Positions 51,292-60,569 are shown, numbered from the stretch's first letter. The stretch: 64,000 nt of DNA from an uncultured Bacteroidales bacterium (GCA_902782465.1 CACZNH010000005.1:124001-188000), one strand, 5' to 3'. The notes: generated by a model not told the origin, from the letters alone. Made by a program: numbers and translations.

Positions 51292-51299
51292 TAATTTTG
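51292..51299 (+). promoter_or_regulatory. -7 promoter box of the DUF2723 gene
   Basis: TAATTTTG followed by C, 64 nt upstream of ATG 51364. Confidence 0.65.
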
Positions 51300-51363
51300 C
51301 CGTTTAGTATTTAGAAAACTGGAAAAACAAGAAATACAAACATAATTATTTGACAAAAAACCG

Positions 51364-54300
51364 ATGAAGAAGTACAAGCTCATCAACAACGTGCTGGGAT
51401 GGCTTATCTTTGCAATAGCGGCAGTGACCTATCTGCTGACCATCGAGCCCACCGCCAGCTTCTGGGACTGCCCAGAATTTATCGCACAAGGTTTTAAGAC
51501 TGAAATCGGCCACCCGCCCGGCAACCCCATCTTTATCCTGGCTGCCAACTTCGCCAGCAAGTTTGCCGGCGGTAACGTGATGGCTGTCGCCAAGTGCGTC
51601 AACGCCATGTCGGCCATCTTCAGTGCGCTGACGATATTACTGCTCTTCTGGTCCATCACCCATCTGGTGAAGAAACTCGTCGTCAAGGACGGCGAGGAGG
51701 ACAAGATGAGCCTGGCACAATACCTCGTGGTCATGGGCAGCGGTATCTGCGGTGCCCTGGCCTACACGTGGAGTGACACCTTCTGGTACAGTGCTGTCGA
51801 GGCCGAGGTCTATGCCTTCTCCTCGTTCTGCACCGCACTGGTATTCTGGCTCATCCTCAAGTGGGAAAACCGTGCCGACGAGCCTGGCAGCGACCGCTGG
51901 ATTGTGCTCATCGCCTACGTGCTGGGCGTGTCACTGGGTGTGCACCTGCTGAACCTGCTGTGCATCCCCGCCATCGCGCTGATATTCTACTACCGCCAGT
52001 GCCGTGCCAAGGGCAAGGAATCGACGGTTAAGGGCTCGCTGCTGACGCTGCTCGTGTCGTTCGTCATCGTGGGCCTGATTCTGTACGGACTGGAGCCCGG
52101 ATTCGTGGAGTGGGGTCAAAAGTTTGACCTGTTCTTCGTCAACACCCTGGGCATGTCCTTCAACACGGGTGTGCTCTTCTATGCCATCCTGCTGATGGCC
52201 GTGCTGGCTTGGGCGTTGTGGGAGCTGTACACGGGCAAGAGCGACTTCCGCATCAAGTTGTCGTTTGCCATAGCTATCGTGCTGTCGGGCATGGTGCTCC
52301 TGGGTGACAACCCGTTTATTCCTATCGTGCTGATCATCGCATTGTGCGTCTATCTGTTCAAGTTCTGCAAGCACGTGCCTGTCAGGGTGTTTACCAACAT
52401 CGTATCGTGCATCCTGGTCATTTTCATCGGCTTCAGCTGCTATGCTCTGATTCTTATCCGCAGCTCGCAGAACACGCCGCTGGACGAGAACTCGCCCAAC
52501 AACACCTACGCCCTGGCCAAGTACCTGAGCCGTGAGCAGTACGGTGAGACACCGCTGCTCTATGGCCGCACGCTCTACAGCGACGTGATGTACGAGCCCA
52601 GCAGCACTGGTGCCATGCAGCCTGCAGTGAAAAACGGTCCCATGCAGTATGCCCCCGAGGTGAAGAACAGTCCCGATGAACCTGACCACTACAAGGAACT
52701 GGGTCCCAAGAAGATATTCCGCTACAGTCCCGAGCAGAACATGCTGTTCCCGCGCATCCACGACCCGAACCACACCAGCGAGTATATCGACTGGCTGGGC
52801 ATGCAGGGCACCCAGGTGGAGGCCACGACGCAGCTCGATGCTGACGGCAATCCTGCCAACAAAGAGACCAAGATGAAGCCCACAATGATGGAGAACCTGC
52901 GTTTCTTTGTGGACTACCAGTTGAACTATATGTACTGGCGCTACTTCTTGTGGAACTTCGCCGGCCGCCAGAACGACATCCAGGGCATGGGTGAGATTAC
53001 CCACGGTAACTGGATTTCGGGCTTCTCATTCATCGATAACCCGCGCCTGGGCGACCAGAGCCTGCTGCCCGATGACCTGGGCAAGGGCAACAAGGGCCAC
53101 AACGTGTTCTACCTGCTGCCGTTGCTGATGGGTATCATCGGACTGTTGTGGCAGGCTTACCGTGGCCGCCGCGGCATCGAGCAGTTCTGGGTCATCTTCT
53201 TCCTGTTCTTCATGACGGGTATCGCCATCGTGCTTTACCTGAACCAGACGCCCAGCCAGCCCCGTGAGCGTGACTACGCCTACGCCGGCTCGTTCTATGC
53301 CTACAGCATCTGGATCGGCATGGGTGTTGCCGGACTGTGGAGCCTCGTGATGTGGTTCTTCAAGAAGAAAGGCAAGAAGGCCGCTAAGGAAGAGGAGAAT
53401 GCCGCTCTGGCAGACAACAGCAATCGTGGTGGCGTGGCTACCGCCGTAGCTGCCGTGGCTGCCATCATCGGCATCCTCGTGCCCCTGCAGATGGTGAGCC
53501 AGACGTGGGATGACCATGACCGCAGCGGACGCTATGCTGCGCGTGACTTCGGCCGCAACTACCTGTCGAGCGTTGCGCCCAACGGCATCATCTTCTGTAA
53601 CGGTGACAACGACACCTTCCCATTGTGGTACCTGCAGGAGGTTGAAGGTTACCGCACCGACGTGCGCGCTGTCAACCTGAGCTACCTCTCGACTGACTGG
53701 TACATCAGCCAGATGCAGCGCGCCGCCTATGAGTCGGCTCCGCTGCCCATGTTGGCTGACAAGAACACCTTCGCCTACGACGACCGTCAGTTCTGCTACT
53801 TCGTGCAGCCCGAAGACACCCCCACCGAGGCGCTCAAGTCGCTGGCATGGATTTACGGTCCCGAGAGCAAGAACAACCTCTACGGAATCACCGAAATCCG
53901 TTATCCCAAGGTATATATCCCCATAGATGCTGAGCAGGCCGTCAAGGCAGGCGTTGTCAAGGCTGAGAATCGTGACAAGATTGAGCAGTCCATCAACCTC
54001 GACCTGCAGCGCATGGGCTCGGGCATGACCGCCAGCCAACTGATGTCGTTTGACATGATTGCCAGCAGCATCGCTCAGGGCTGGAACCGTCCCTGCTACT
54101 TCGCCATGACAGTTCCCAACAGCTACTACCTGGGTCTGGATCCCTACCTGCAACTGACCGGTCTTGCCTATCAGGTAACTCCTGTCGTGAGCGACTTAAA
54201 CCGCGGCAGCATGGGTGTCTCGACCGACATCATGTATGACAACGTGGTGAACAAGTTCCGTTGGGGTGGTCTGGACACCGCTAAGCCCGGTTCCCTCTAT

Positions 54301-54930
54301 CTTGACGAGACCATCAGCCGCATGGTAACCACGATGCGCAGTGCCCTGTTAGACCTTGCTACCAGCCTGATGAACGAGGGCATTATGGCCAAGAATGGCG
54401 ACCAAGCCGTTCCCGCTGGCATGACCACCGAAGCCTATGTTGCCGACCGTTACAAGAAGGCTGGCCAAATCCTTGACCTCATGATGGAGAAGTTGCCCAT
54501 TGCAACCTGTCCGTTCGCTGTCCAGATGGGTGAGCAGGTGGCTCGCACCTACTTCAAGCTGGGTGAGGTTAGCGACAACCAGGCCTACAAGGATAAGGGC
54601 AACAAGGTGCTGGAGGACGAAATCATGCGTTATGCAGGTTACCTGCGCTACTACCAGTCGTTGTCGGCATCGCAGTATGAGCGCCTGTCACGCATCGACA
54701 AAATCGTTGACCAGCAGCACATGCTTGACCTGCTTGGTGACTACGGCCAGCAGTGTGGAGACGAGCAATACCAGAAACTCGCTGCCAAGCTGTCGGCTGC
54801 AGGTTTGAACATGGACCGCCTGCAGAGCTACCAGCGTGCCTACGAGGAGTCGCTGATGCGTCAGTACAGGCAGCAACAGGAGGCAGCCCAACAAGCTGGA
54901 CAAGAGGCTGCCGAATCAGAGGAGGAGTAA
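51364..54930 (+). CDS. DUF2723 membrane protein (PMT-like)
   Basis: 1188 residues. Starts with a membrane helix and the family's signature EPTASFWDCPEFIAQGFK and IGHPPGNPIFILAANFAS, placing it in DUF2723, a group related to protein O-mannosyltransferases. About ten to twelve membrane helices lie in residues 8-370 and 550-700; the acidic pair in FWDCPEF may act like the Asp-Glu of PMTs. The soluble C-terminal part (about 715-1188) has GIIFCNGDNDTFPLWYLQE and ends in a Gln/Glu-rich tail. It may glycosylate secreted proteins, a process known in Bacteroidetes, but this protein's role is unproven. A heptad array follows. Confidence 0.85.
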   Translation: MKKYKLINNVLGWLIFAIAAVTYLLTIEPTASFWDCPEFIAQGFKTEIGHPPGNPIFILAANFASKFAGGNVMAVAKCVNAMSAIFSALTILLLFWSITHLVKKLVVKDGEEDKMSLAQYLVVMGSGICGALAYTWSDTFWYSAVEAEVYAFSSFCTALVFWLILKWENRADEPGSDRWIVLIAYVLGVSLGVHLLNLLCIPAIALIFYYRQCRAKGKESTVKGSLLTLLVSFVIVGLILYGLEPGFVEWGQKFDLFFVNTLGMSFNTGVLFYAILLMAVLAWALWELYTGKSDFRIKLSFAIAIVLSGMVLLGDNPFIPIVLIIALCVYLFKFCKHVPVRVFTNIVSCILVIFIGFSCYALILIRSSQNTPLDENSPNNTYALAKYLSREQYGETPLLYGRTLYSDVMYEPSSTGAMQPAVKNGPMQYAPEVKNSPDEPDHYKELGPKKIFRYSPEQNMLFPRIHDPNHTSEYIDWLGMQGTQVEATTQLDADGNPANKETKMKPTMMENLRFFVDYQLNYMYWRYFLWNFAGRQNDIQGMGEITHGNWISGFSFIDNPRLGDQSLLPDDLGKGNKGHNVFYLLPLLMGIIGLLWQAYRGRRGIEQFWVIFFLFFMTGIAIVLYLNQTPSQPRERDYAYAGSFYAYSIWIGMGVAGLWSLVMWFFKKKGKKAAKEEENAALADNSNRGGVATAVAAVAAIIGILVPLQMVSQTWDDHDRSGRYAARDFGRNYLSSVAPNGIIFCNGDNDTFPLWYLQEVEGYRTDVRAVNLSYLSTDWYISQMQRAAYESAPLPMLADKNTFAYDDRQFCYFVQPEDTPTEALKSLAWIYGPESKNNLYGITEIRYPKVYIPIDAEQAVKAGVVKAENRDKIEQSINLDLQRMGSGMTASQLMSFDMIASSIAQGWNRPCYFAMTVPNSYYLGLDPYLQLTGLAYQVTPVVSDLNRGSMGVSTDIMYDNVVNKFRWGGLDTAKPGSLYLDETISRMVTTMRSALLDLATSLMNEGIMAKNGDQAVPAGMTTEAYVADRYKKAGQILDLMMEKLPIATCPFAVQMGEQVARTYFKLGEVSDNQAYKDKGNKVLEDEIMRYAGYLRYYQSLSASQYERLSRIDKIVDQQHMLDLLGDYGQQCGDEQYQKLAAKLSAAGLNMDRLQSYQRAYEESLMRQYRQQQEAAQQAGQEAAESEEE

Positions 54931-54933
54931 AAA

Positions 54934-55018
54934 GGCTTTAGGTATTTAGGTTTTAGGCATTAGCAGGCAACTGCCTCCAAATCCTAAAGCCTAAAAACCT
55001 ATAACCTAAAAACCTACA
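54934..55018. repeat. CCTAAAG/CCTAAAA heptad array, hairpin type
   Basis: Left units GGCTTTA, GGTATTTA, GGTTTTA, GGCATTA; centre AGGCAACTGCCT; right units CCTAAAG, CCTAAAA, ACCTATA, ACCTAAA. It fills the gap between the DUF2723 and deacetylase genes. The GCGGATGCC nonamer is absent. Confidence 0.85.
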
Positions 55019-55026
55019 GTTTAGAG

Positions 55027-55644
55027 ATGCTGGTAGAACGCCCTCCGCTGATTTACCGAATGATATTTCCCGAGACCGTGTGGCGCATCCACAAGCGCGA
55101 CCACACGGTCTATTTGACCTTTGACGACGGGCCGATTCCCGAAGTCACGCCATGGGTCCTCGACACGCTGGACCGTTACGGCATCAAGGCGACCTTCTTC
55201 ATGGTGGGTGAAAACGTGGAGCGCCACCCTGAACTGCTCGAGGAAGTGCGGCGCCGCGGTCACTCGGTCGGCAACCACACCATGAGCCACCTGCAGGGCT
55301 CCCATGTGGGCACCAAGCACTACCTGCACAACGTGTTCCGTGCCAACGAGCTGATTGGCAGCACGCTGTTCCGTCCGCCCCACGGCCTGTTACGCTGGGG
55401 ACAAAGCAAGGTGCTGCGTTCACGATTCGCCATCATCATGTATGACCTGGTGACGCGAGACTACAGCCGCAAACTCACTGGCGAGCAGGTGCTGGATAAC
55501 GTCAAGCGCTATGCCCGCAACGGTTCGATAATCGTGTTCCATGATTCGCTCAAGGCCGAGAAAAACATGAAATATGCCCTGCCGCGTGCCATCGAATGGC
55601 TGCAGGAGCAGGGTTACAAGTTCGATGCCATCCCCGAGCATTGA
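55027..55644 (+). CDS. NodB-type polysaccharide deacetylase
   Basis: 205 residues. NodB motifs are intact: TFDDGPIPEVTPWVLD (catalytic Asp and metal Asp), HSVGNHTMSH (metal His pair), RPPHGLLRWG and the terminal FHDSLKAEKN. No clear signal peptide, although MLVERPPLIYRMIFPETVWRI could be a short membrane-associated N-terminus. It removes acetyl groups from an N-acetylated sugar, probably in the envelope. It overlaps queG by 20 nt. Confidence 0.9.
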   Translation: MLVERPPLIYRMIFPETVWRIHKRDHTVYLTFDDGPIPEVTPWVLDTLDRYGIKATFFMVGENVERHPELLEEVRRRGHSVGNHTMSHLQGSHVGTKHYLHNVFRANELIGSTLFRPPHGLLRWGQSKVLRSRFAIIMYDLVTRDYSRKLTGEQVLDNVKRYARNGSIIVFHDSLKAEKNMKYALPRAIEWLQEQGYKFDAIPEH

Positions 55645-56560
55645 CATAGCACAACAAATCAAGTCCCAGGCCCGCAGCCTGGGATTTGACGCATGCGGCT
55701 TTGCCGAGGCAACACCCGTCGATGCCGAGGCTGTTGCCCGCTATGACCGATGGATAGAATTGGGGCACAACGGCTGTATGCAATGGGCCGCGAATCACCG
55801 CGACCTGCGCCGCGACCCGTCAAAACTGCTGGAAGGTGCCCAAACGGTCATTTCGCTCGCCCTGAATTACTACCCAGCCCGATTCCAGCCCCACGATGCG
55901 CTGCAAATCGCCTATTATGCCTACGGCCGGGATTACCACGAGGTTTTGCGGGAGAAATTGACAGAATTGGCCCATTTCATCGAACAAATCACCCATTGCA
56001 CCACCCGCCCCTGCGTGGATTCGGCACCCATCCGTGAGCGCTATTGGGCGCAGCGTGCAGGCATCGGTTTCATTGGGCAAAATAACTGTTTAATCATTCC
56101 AGGCAAGGGGTCTTACTTCTTCCTGGGCGAAATCGTCACGACGGCCCAACTGCCGGCAGACGCACCCTGCGACATGACTTGCGGCAGCTGCGGCAAGTGC
56201 ATCAAGGCATGCCCCACCGGTGCCCTGAACGGTAACGGTGCCGCCGACGCCTCGCGTTGTCTCTCGTGCCTGCTCATCGAGAATCATGACGAAGAACTTC
56301 CCGACTGGGTACCCGAAGTGGTGGGAGACCGCATCGTGGGGTGTGACGAGTGCCAGCGGTGCTGCCCCCACAATGCCCATGCCACGGCGACGGCTATCGA
56401 GGACTTCTCTCCCACCGAGACCGTGATGAACCTCACGCGCGACCGCATTCAGGGGATGACCGCTGGCGAGTTCAAACGCACCTTCGCCCACAGCGCCATC
56501 TCACGCCTGCGCTACAAGACGCTGCTGCGCAACGCCAACCTGCATGAAAAGTGCAAGTAA
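55625..56560 (+). CDS. queG: Epoxyqueuosine reductase
   Basis: 311 residues from ATG 55625; the frame extends to 55574 but the earlier Met is deep within the deacetylase gene. N-terminal DUF1730 domain (LGFDACGFAEATPVD, ALNYYPA, YGRDYHEVLREKL), then two 4Fe-4S sites CGSCGKCIKACPTGAL and CDECQRCCPHN with ENHDE between. QueG uses cobalamin and Fe-S to reduce epoxyqueuosine to queuosine at position 34 of tRNAs for Asn, Asp, His and Tyr. No signal; cytoplasmic. Confidence 0.93.
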   Translation: MPSPSIDIAQQIKSQARSLGFDACGFAEATPVDAEAVARYDRWIELGHNGCMQWAANHRDLRRDPSKLLEGAQTVISLALNYYPARFQPHDALQIAYYAYGRDYHEVLREKLTELAHFIEQITHCTTRPCVDSAPIRERYWAQRAGIGFIGQNNCLIIPGKGSYFFLGEIVTTAQLPADAPCDMTCGSCGKCIKACPTGALNGNGAADASRCLSCLLIENHDEELPDWVPEVVGDRIVGCDECQRCCPHNAHATATAIEDFSPTETVMNLTRDRIQGMTAGEFKRTFAHSAISRLRYKTLLRNANLHEKCK

Positions 56561-56596
56561 TCGGGCAGTTATAGGGATTATTCCGCTTGATTGTTT

Positions 56597-56604
56597 TACT
56601 TTTG
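56597..56604 (+). promoter_or_regulatory. -7 promoter box of lipoprotein paralogue B
   Basis: TACTTTTG followed by C, 24 nt upstream of ATG 56629; it lies below an in-frame upstream Met at 56587, supporting the chosen start. Confidence 0.7.
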
Positions 56605-56628
56605 CAAAAAAGATTAAAGTTTAGCGAT

Positions 56629-57519
56629 ATGAAAAAAAGAAGATTTAGCACAACTGTTTTTATTGCGATGATGCTGTGTGTGGCCATGAGCTTCACAGCA
56701 TGCGGCAACAAGGTGAATTCGTCAACTGCCGTTGAAGAGACTGAACCCGATTCCAGATTTGCTGACATTGATTCGTTGGCCGAGTTCATGACCCAGCAAT
56801 TTACCGAGAATGCCACTCCCAGTAATCTCGAGTCCAACTATCAAGCCTGCTCTGACGCAATGATGTCCCATTGGGCATTAAGTCACAAGGGCGAAGATGA
56901 AAACGCGATGACAGATATTGTGTTCAATGAGTTAAAGGACGTGGCCGGAAAATTGGCCGAGGGAAGTACAGTTGACATGATGAGAAGCGGTGAAATCAAC
57001 TGCGCCGTTGCACAATATCACACTGCCAAGGTCTATTGTGATGAGAATCGGGGGAATCCCCTCTATCAGGCCGAGATGAGTGACTGGCTACAGCTTGAAA
57101 ATGAGCTGTCAAACTTCTATGGAGAACTGGCTACATTGGCCAACTGGGATGGTACCATCTCCAAAGTCATCGCAAGTGGTTCGCGTGTTTTTGTGGCCGA
57201 GAGCCGTGATGATGACTATAGCCAACTCAAGAAGGGCGGCAACTTTGCCGGCAGCGATGACATGACGATTGCCGAGGCCCGCGCTAACCTGATCCAGGAG
57301 TTGGAAGATGCCAAGAGCCTGGAGGACGACCTGGTGGATGACCCCAACTTTAAGAAAACCCTTCAGAGCATGCGCGAGCGTGCCGACCGCATCGTTCCCC
57401 TGCTTGACGAGTGGCTTGCTGCACGTGCCGAACTGGGCAATGCCGAAGCCATTCCCGAAGCCCATACTGCCCATTTCATCGAAAAAATGGGCCAACAAAT
57501 CATGAAAATGATTGAATAA
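56629..57519 (+). CDS. Lipoprotein of an unnamed family (paralogue B)
   Basis: 296 residues from ATG 56629. Signal MKKRRFSTTVFIAMMLCVAM with lipobox FTAC. Aligns by eye with the protein at 40534-41451 from end to end: ADIDSLAEFMTQQF, MMSHWALSHKGED, VDMMRSGEINCAVAQYHTAK, ELATLANWDGTISKV, EARANLIQELEDAKSLE and IPEAHTAHFIEKMGQQIMKM. Mostly helical and acidic. Unknown family; two diverged copies 15 kb apart, each with its own promoter. It converges on the metallophosphoesterase with a heptad array between. Confidence 0.75.
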   Translation: MKKRRFSTTVFIAMMLCVAMSFTACGNKVNSSTAVEETEPDSRFADIDSLAEFMTQQFTENATPSNLESNYQACSDAMMSHWALSHKGEDENAMTDIVFNELKDVAGKLAEGSTVDMMRSGEINCAVAQYHTAKVYCDENRGNPLYQAEMSDWLQLENELSNFYGELATLANWDGTISKVIASGSRVFVAESRDDDYSQLKKGGNFAGSDDMTIAEARANLIQELEDAKSLEDDLVDDPNFKKTLQSMRERADRIVPLLDEWLAARAELGNAEAIPEAHTAHFIEKMGQQIMKMIE

Positions 57520-57520
57520 G

Positions 57521-57603
57521 GGTTTAGGCGTTAGGCGTTAGGCATTAGGTGGCATCCGCATCCCTAAAGCCTAAAACCTAAAACCTTAAACCTAAAGCCT
57601 AAT
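57521..57603. repeat. Heptad array with GGCATCCGC core between convergent genes
   Basis: Left units GGTTTAG, GCGTTAG, GCGTTAG, GCATTAG; core GGCATCCGC at 57551-57559; right units CCTAAAG, CCTAAAA, CCTAAAA, CCTTAAA, CCTAAAG. The minus-strand phosphoesterase ends inside it (stop TAG at 57592-57594), while the plus-strand gene stops at its edge. Confidence 0.9.
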
Positions 57604-59064
57604 AACGAGGTGCAAGTCATCGGCGTGAGTCTCGCCTTGAGTTCCCACGGCATTGCGGTCCTCGAGGATGCTGCGCACCACAGGTTCCAGCTTGGGATAG
57701 ACATCATTGAGAAAAAATGCCCACAAGAGGTCGGCCTGTTCGGGTACGACCTCTTCTATCATGGCACGAATGCCCTGTTTGCCCTCATCGATGATATCAT
57801 CGACATCCATTTCCTGCTCATTGCCCTCGACCACGGCCAGCATGGTGCGCGAGAGCACGCCGTTCAGATGGCGCAATACCAGTTGGGATGCCTGCTGGGA
57901 AGTTTCGGGCAGGCTGGTCTTGCTGCCATCGGCTTCGAGAAATTTCTTAATCTGGCCCATACGTGAAGCCACCTTGTTCCACACTTTGCCCGACAACATT
58001 GTCGCCATACCAGGCGTGGCGTTGAGAATGCGCTGGCGTCCCATCTCGCGCAGGTCGGGGCAAGCCGGGGCTTCATTGAGCCAACGTGTGTCGATGTCCA
58101 AGCTGCGTTTCTTGTCGGTGAGAGTTGCCACCCTCATCGCGAAGGGATAACAGATGGCAGAGCCCGTACCCACGTCAACAATGCTGTCAGAGTACTCGCC
58201 ATTGTGATAAGTGGCGGCATCGGTCACATGCAGATGTCCCGTGAACACGACGTGCACACCCGCCTGTATCAGCTGCTGGGTGATATTGTCATAATCCTTG
58301 ATAATGTAATTGCCAAGCAGCTTATCCTCCTGGTCGAAGTGCGGCACCAGGTGGTGATGCATCATGGCAATGATGCTTTTGCCTTTCTTGTGCGCCTTGC
58401 TGGCCACATCGATGACCCACTGCAACGTCTCGGGCTTGATGCGCCCGCCATTGTTATAGTTGTCGACGCTGTCGCCACAGCTGGTGAGCTTGTTCAGCTC
58501 GTCCATATTGCTGTCGATACCGATAACGACCACGCCCTTAACGGGTTCATAGCAATAGCTGAGCGATGATGGGTCACGCTGGAAACCCTCGCCGTAGCCG
58601 TAGTTGCTGTAAAGCTGCGCGAACTCCTCGCGCGTGACGGTGGTTGTGGGCAGAGTATTGTCCCCGTCATAACGCTTGGCATAGGGGTTGTTGCAGTCGT
58701 GGTTGCCGGGGATGACCAGCGGTTGGATGCCATGCTGGGCCATGCGGGCCAAATGCTGCACCATGCGCTCGTGGCTCATGCGCTCGCCATTATTGGTCAA
58801 GTCACCCGTAATGAGCACAAAAGCCGGTTGAATTGCTATTACACTGTCGGTGATAGCGCGCATGATATCATCGCTGTGCGCCATCATCTTGGTCTCGGCA
58901 GCATCGGCGGCATCAATTGCAGCACCAGGTACCACAAGTTCGGGACTCAGCAGGTGCGGGTCACTGATGATGACGAAACGGTCAGTCACTGTACGAGCAG
59001 TTGATGCTGATGCAAACAAAGAGGATATTACCATTAATGCAATAATAATCAATCTTGAATTCAT
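57592..59064 (-). CDS. Secreted calcineurin-like metallophosphoesterase
   Basis: 490 residues from ATG 59064. Signal peptide MNSRLIIIALMVISSLFASA. The metal and catalytic motifs are all present: ISDPHLL, VLITGDLTNNGE, VIPGNHDCNNP, MMHHHLVPHF and VFTGHLHVTD. A helical C-terminal region of about 150 residues follows. It hydrolyses a phosphomono- or diester in the periplasm or outside the cell. Its last two codons and stop are provided by the heptad array. Confidence 0.9.
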   Translation of the reverse strand: MNSRLIIIALMVISSLFASASTARTVTDRFVIISDPHLLSPELVVPGAAIDAADAAETKMMAHSDDIMRAITDSVIAIQPAFVLITGDLTNNGERMSHERMVQHLARMAQHGIQPLVIPGNHDCNNPYAKRYDGDNTLPTTTVTREEFAQLYSNYGYGEGFQRDPSSLSYCYEPVKGVVVIGIDSNMDELNKLTSCGDSVDNYNNGGRIKPETLQWVIDVASKAHKKGKSIIAMMHHHLVPHFDQEDKLLGNYIIKDYDNITQQLIQAGVHVVFTGHLHVTDAATYHNGEYSDSIVDVGTGSAICYPFAMRVATLTDKKRSLDIDTRWLNEAPACPDLREMGRQRILNATPGMATMLSGKVWNKVASRMGQIKKFLEADGSKTSLPETSQQASQLVLRHLNGVLSRTMLAVVEGNEQEMDVDDIIDEGKQGIRAMIEEVVPEQADLLWAFFLNDVYPKLEPVVRSILEDRNAVGTQGETHADDLHLVIRL

Positions 59065-59101
59065 AGTCATGCGGGTTATATGCATATATCGTGCCAAGTT
59101 A

Positions 59102-59180
59102 GTTTTTAGTTGTCAGTCCTTAGTCCTTAGTCCTTAGTTGGCATCCGCACTTCTAACTTCTAACTTCTAACTCCTAACTA
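59102..59180. repeat. Heptad array with GGCATCCGC core between two minus-strand genes
   Basis: TTAGTCC units, core GGCATCCGC at 59140-59148, then ACTTCTA units. Read on the minus strand this is the same order as at 10.4 and 12.4 kb (TAGAAGT units, GCGGATGCC, ACTAAGG units), so orientation follows the genes. The aroA stop codon (TAG, 59174-59176) lies in it. Confidence 0.88.
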
Positions 59181-60394
59181 ATGTGAAATCCTGCCTGCTC
59201 CAGATGGTTCCAGAATGAGGGGTAGGATTTGGTAACCACTTCGGCGTTGTTGATGACCAGTCCGGGGAAACGCACCGCAGCGGGAGCAAAAGCCATCGCC
59301 ATACGGTGGTCGTCGTGGGTGTCGATGACGGGAGCGGTTGTGACGGGCACTTTCTCGCCATACCACGAGATGGCATCGTCGCCCTCGATGGTCAGGACAT
59401 AGCCCAAGCGTCGCAATCCTTCGGCAAGGGCCGCGATGCGGTCACTCTCCTTGAGGCGCAGCGTGCGTACGCCCGTCATGCGGAACGAGCGTTCCAGCAG
59501 ACACAGCAGCACCGCCCACGACAGAACGAGGTCGGGCGTGGCGCTCATGTCGGCGAACGCCGAGCAGCAGCACCCGATGAAATGGCTCGTATCAAGCGTC
59601 GCTCCATGGCTGTCAAAACGCGTCTCGATGCCCAGTTGCCGCCCCAAATCCACCAGGCGGGCATCACCCTGGATGCTATGGGGAGCAAGCCCTAAAAGCG
59701 TGAGTTGGGACTGCGGGAGCAAGGCCGCCAGGGCATACCATGGCGCTGCGGCACTCCAGTCGGCCTCGACGAGGTAATTATCTGCAACATAACCGCCAGC
59801 GACGGTGATCAGGTCACCCGCGATGTCCACACTGGCGCCCATATCGTTCATCACGCTGGCAGTCATGTGGATATAGGGCCAGGAAACGATGTCGCCCGTG
59901 AGACGGATGCTGCCGCCACCCAGTTTGGGCAGAATCATCATCACTGCCGAGATGAATTGCGAACTCACGCCGCCCGGCATGGTGATGTCGCCGCCGTGCA
60001 TCGCGGTACCAGATACCCTCAACGGGGGAAAACCCTCCTGCCCCATATATTTGATATTTGCTCCCAATTCACGCAGCGCATCCACCAGGGGACCGATAGG
60101 CCGCTGGCGCATGCGTTCATTTCCGTCAATGACGACGGTAACGCCCTCGCGTGTAGCAAAATAAGCCGTCAGGAACCGCATCGCAGTCCCCGCCGCCCCC
60201 ACGTTGATGTTGCCACTGCCACGGGCCAGTGCATCAACCATAACGGCAGTGTCGTCACAACAGGCTGGCTGCAGCACTAGCGGGCCGCCATCGCACAACG
60301 CGGCAATGACAAGGGCACGGTTGCTGATGCTCTTGGACTTGGGTAGTACGATGGTGCCGTGAAGGCTGTCAGGAGCCGAAAGTCGTAGATTCAT
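59174..60394 (-). CDS. aroA: 3-phosphoshikimate 1-carboxyvinyltransferase (EPSP synthase)
   Basis: 406 residues. Substrate-binding motifs KSKSISNRALVIAAL, GNERMRQRPIGPLVDALREL (in part), the Gly-rich GAAGTAMRFLTAYFATREG region and LRLKESDRIAAL, THDDHRMAMAFA near the C-terminus are intact. It joins phosphoenolpyruvate to shikimate 3-phosphate in aromatic amino acid synthesis. Its -7 box ends 4 nt before the ATG, so the mRNA is probably leaderless. Only its last codons touch the heptad array. Confidence 0.95.
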   Translation of the reverse strand: MNLRLSAPDSLHGTIVLPKSKSISNRALVIAALCDGGPLVLQPACCDDTAVMVDALARGSGNINVGAAGTAMRFLTAYFATREGVTVVIDGNERMRQRPIGPLVDALRELGANIKYMGQEGFPPLRVSGTAMHGGDITMPGGVSSQFISAVMMILPKLGGGSIRLTGDIVSWPYIHMTASVMNDMGASVDIAGDLITVAGGYVADNYLVEADWSAAAPWYALAALLPQSQLTLLGLAPHSIQGDARLVDLGRQLGIETRFDSHGATLDTSHFIGCCCSAFADMSATPDLVLSWAVLLCLLERSFRMTGVRTLRLKESDRIAALAEGLRRLGYVLTIEGDDAISWYGEKVPVTTAPVIDTHDDHRMAMAFAPAAVRFPGLVINNAEVVTKSYPSFWNHLEQAGFHIS

Positions 60395-60398
60395 ACTG

Positions 60399-60406
60399 CA
60401 AAGGTA
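60399..60406 (-). promoter_or_regulatory. -7 promoter box of aroA, adjacent to ATG
   Basis: CAAAGGTA on the plus strand (TACCTTTG on the minus). Four bases lie between it and the aroA ATG at 60394. Confidence 0.65.
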
Positions 60407-60427
60407 CTCATTTCAGAGAATTATTTA

Positions 60428-60435
60428 TAATTTTG
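60428..60435 (+). promoter_or_regulatory. -7 promoter box upstream of cvpA
   Basis: TAATTTTG followed by C, giving a leader of about 130 nt that contains the heptad array at 60464-60566. Confidence 0.65.
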
Positions 60436-60463
60436 CACCCGATTTAGCAATGGAAATAGCTTA

Positions 60464-60566
60464 AAGAGTTAGAAGTTAGAAATTAGGAGTTAGAAGTTAG
60501 AAGTTAGAAGTGCGGATGCCAGCTAAGGACTAAAAACTAAGGACTAAAACTAAGGACTAAAAACTG
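60464..60566. repeat. Longest heptad array, GCGGATGCC core, in the cvpA leader
   Basis: Left units AGTTAGA repeated six times with small changes; core GCGGATGCC at 60512-60520; right units AGCTAAG, GACTAAA, AACTAAG, GACTAAA, ACTAAGG, ACTAAAA, up to the start codon. Confidence 0.9.
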
Positions 60567-60569
60567 AAC

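Noticed and set aside
51931-54153. Two long minus-strand frames under the DUF2723 gene
   Set aside because: Both are shadows of a well-supported membrane protein gene.
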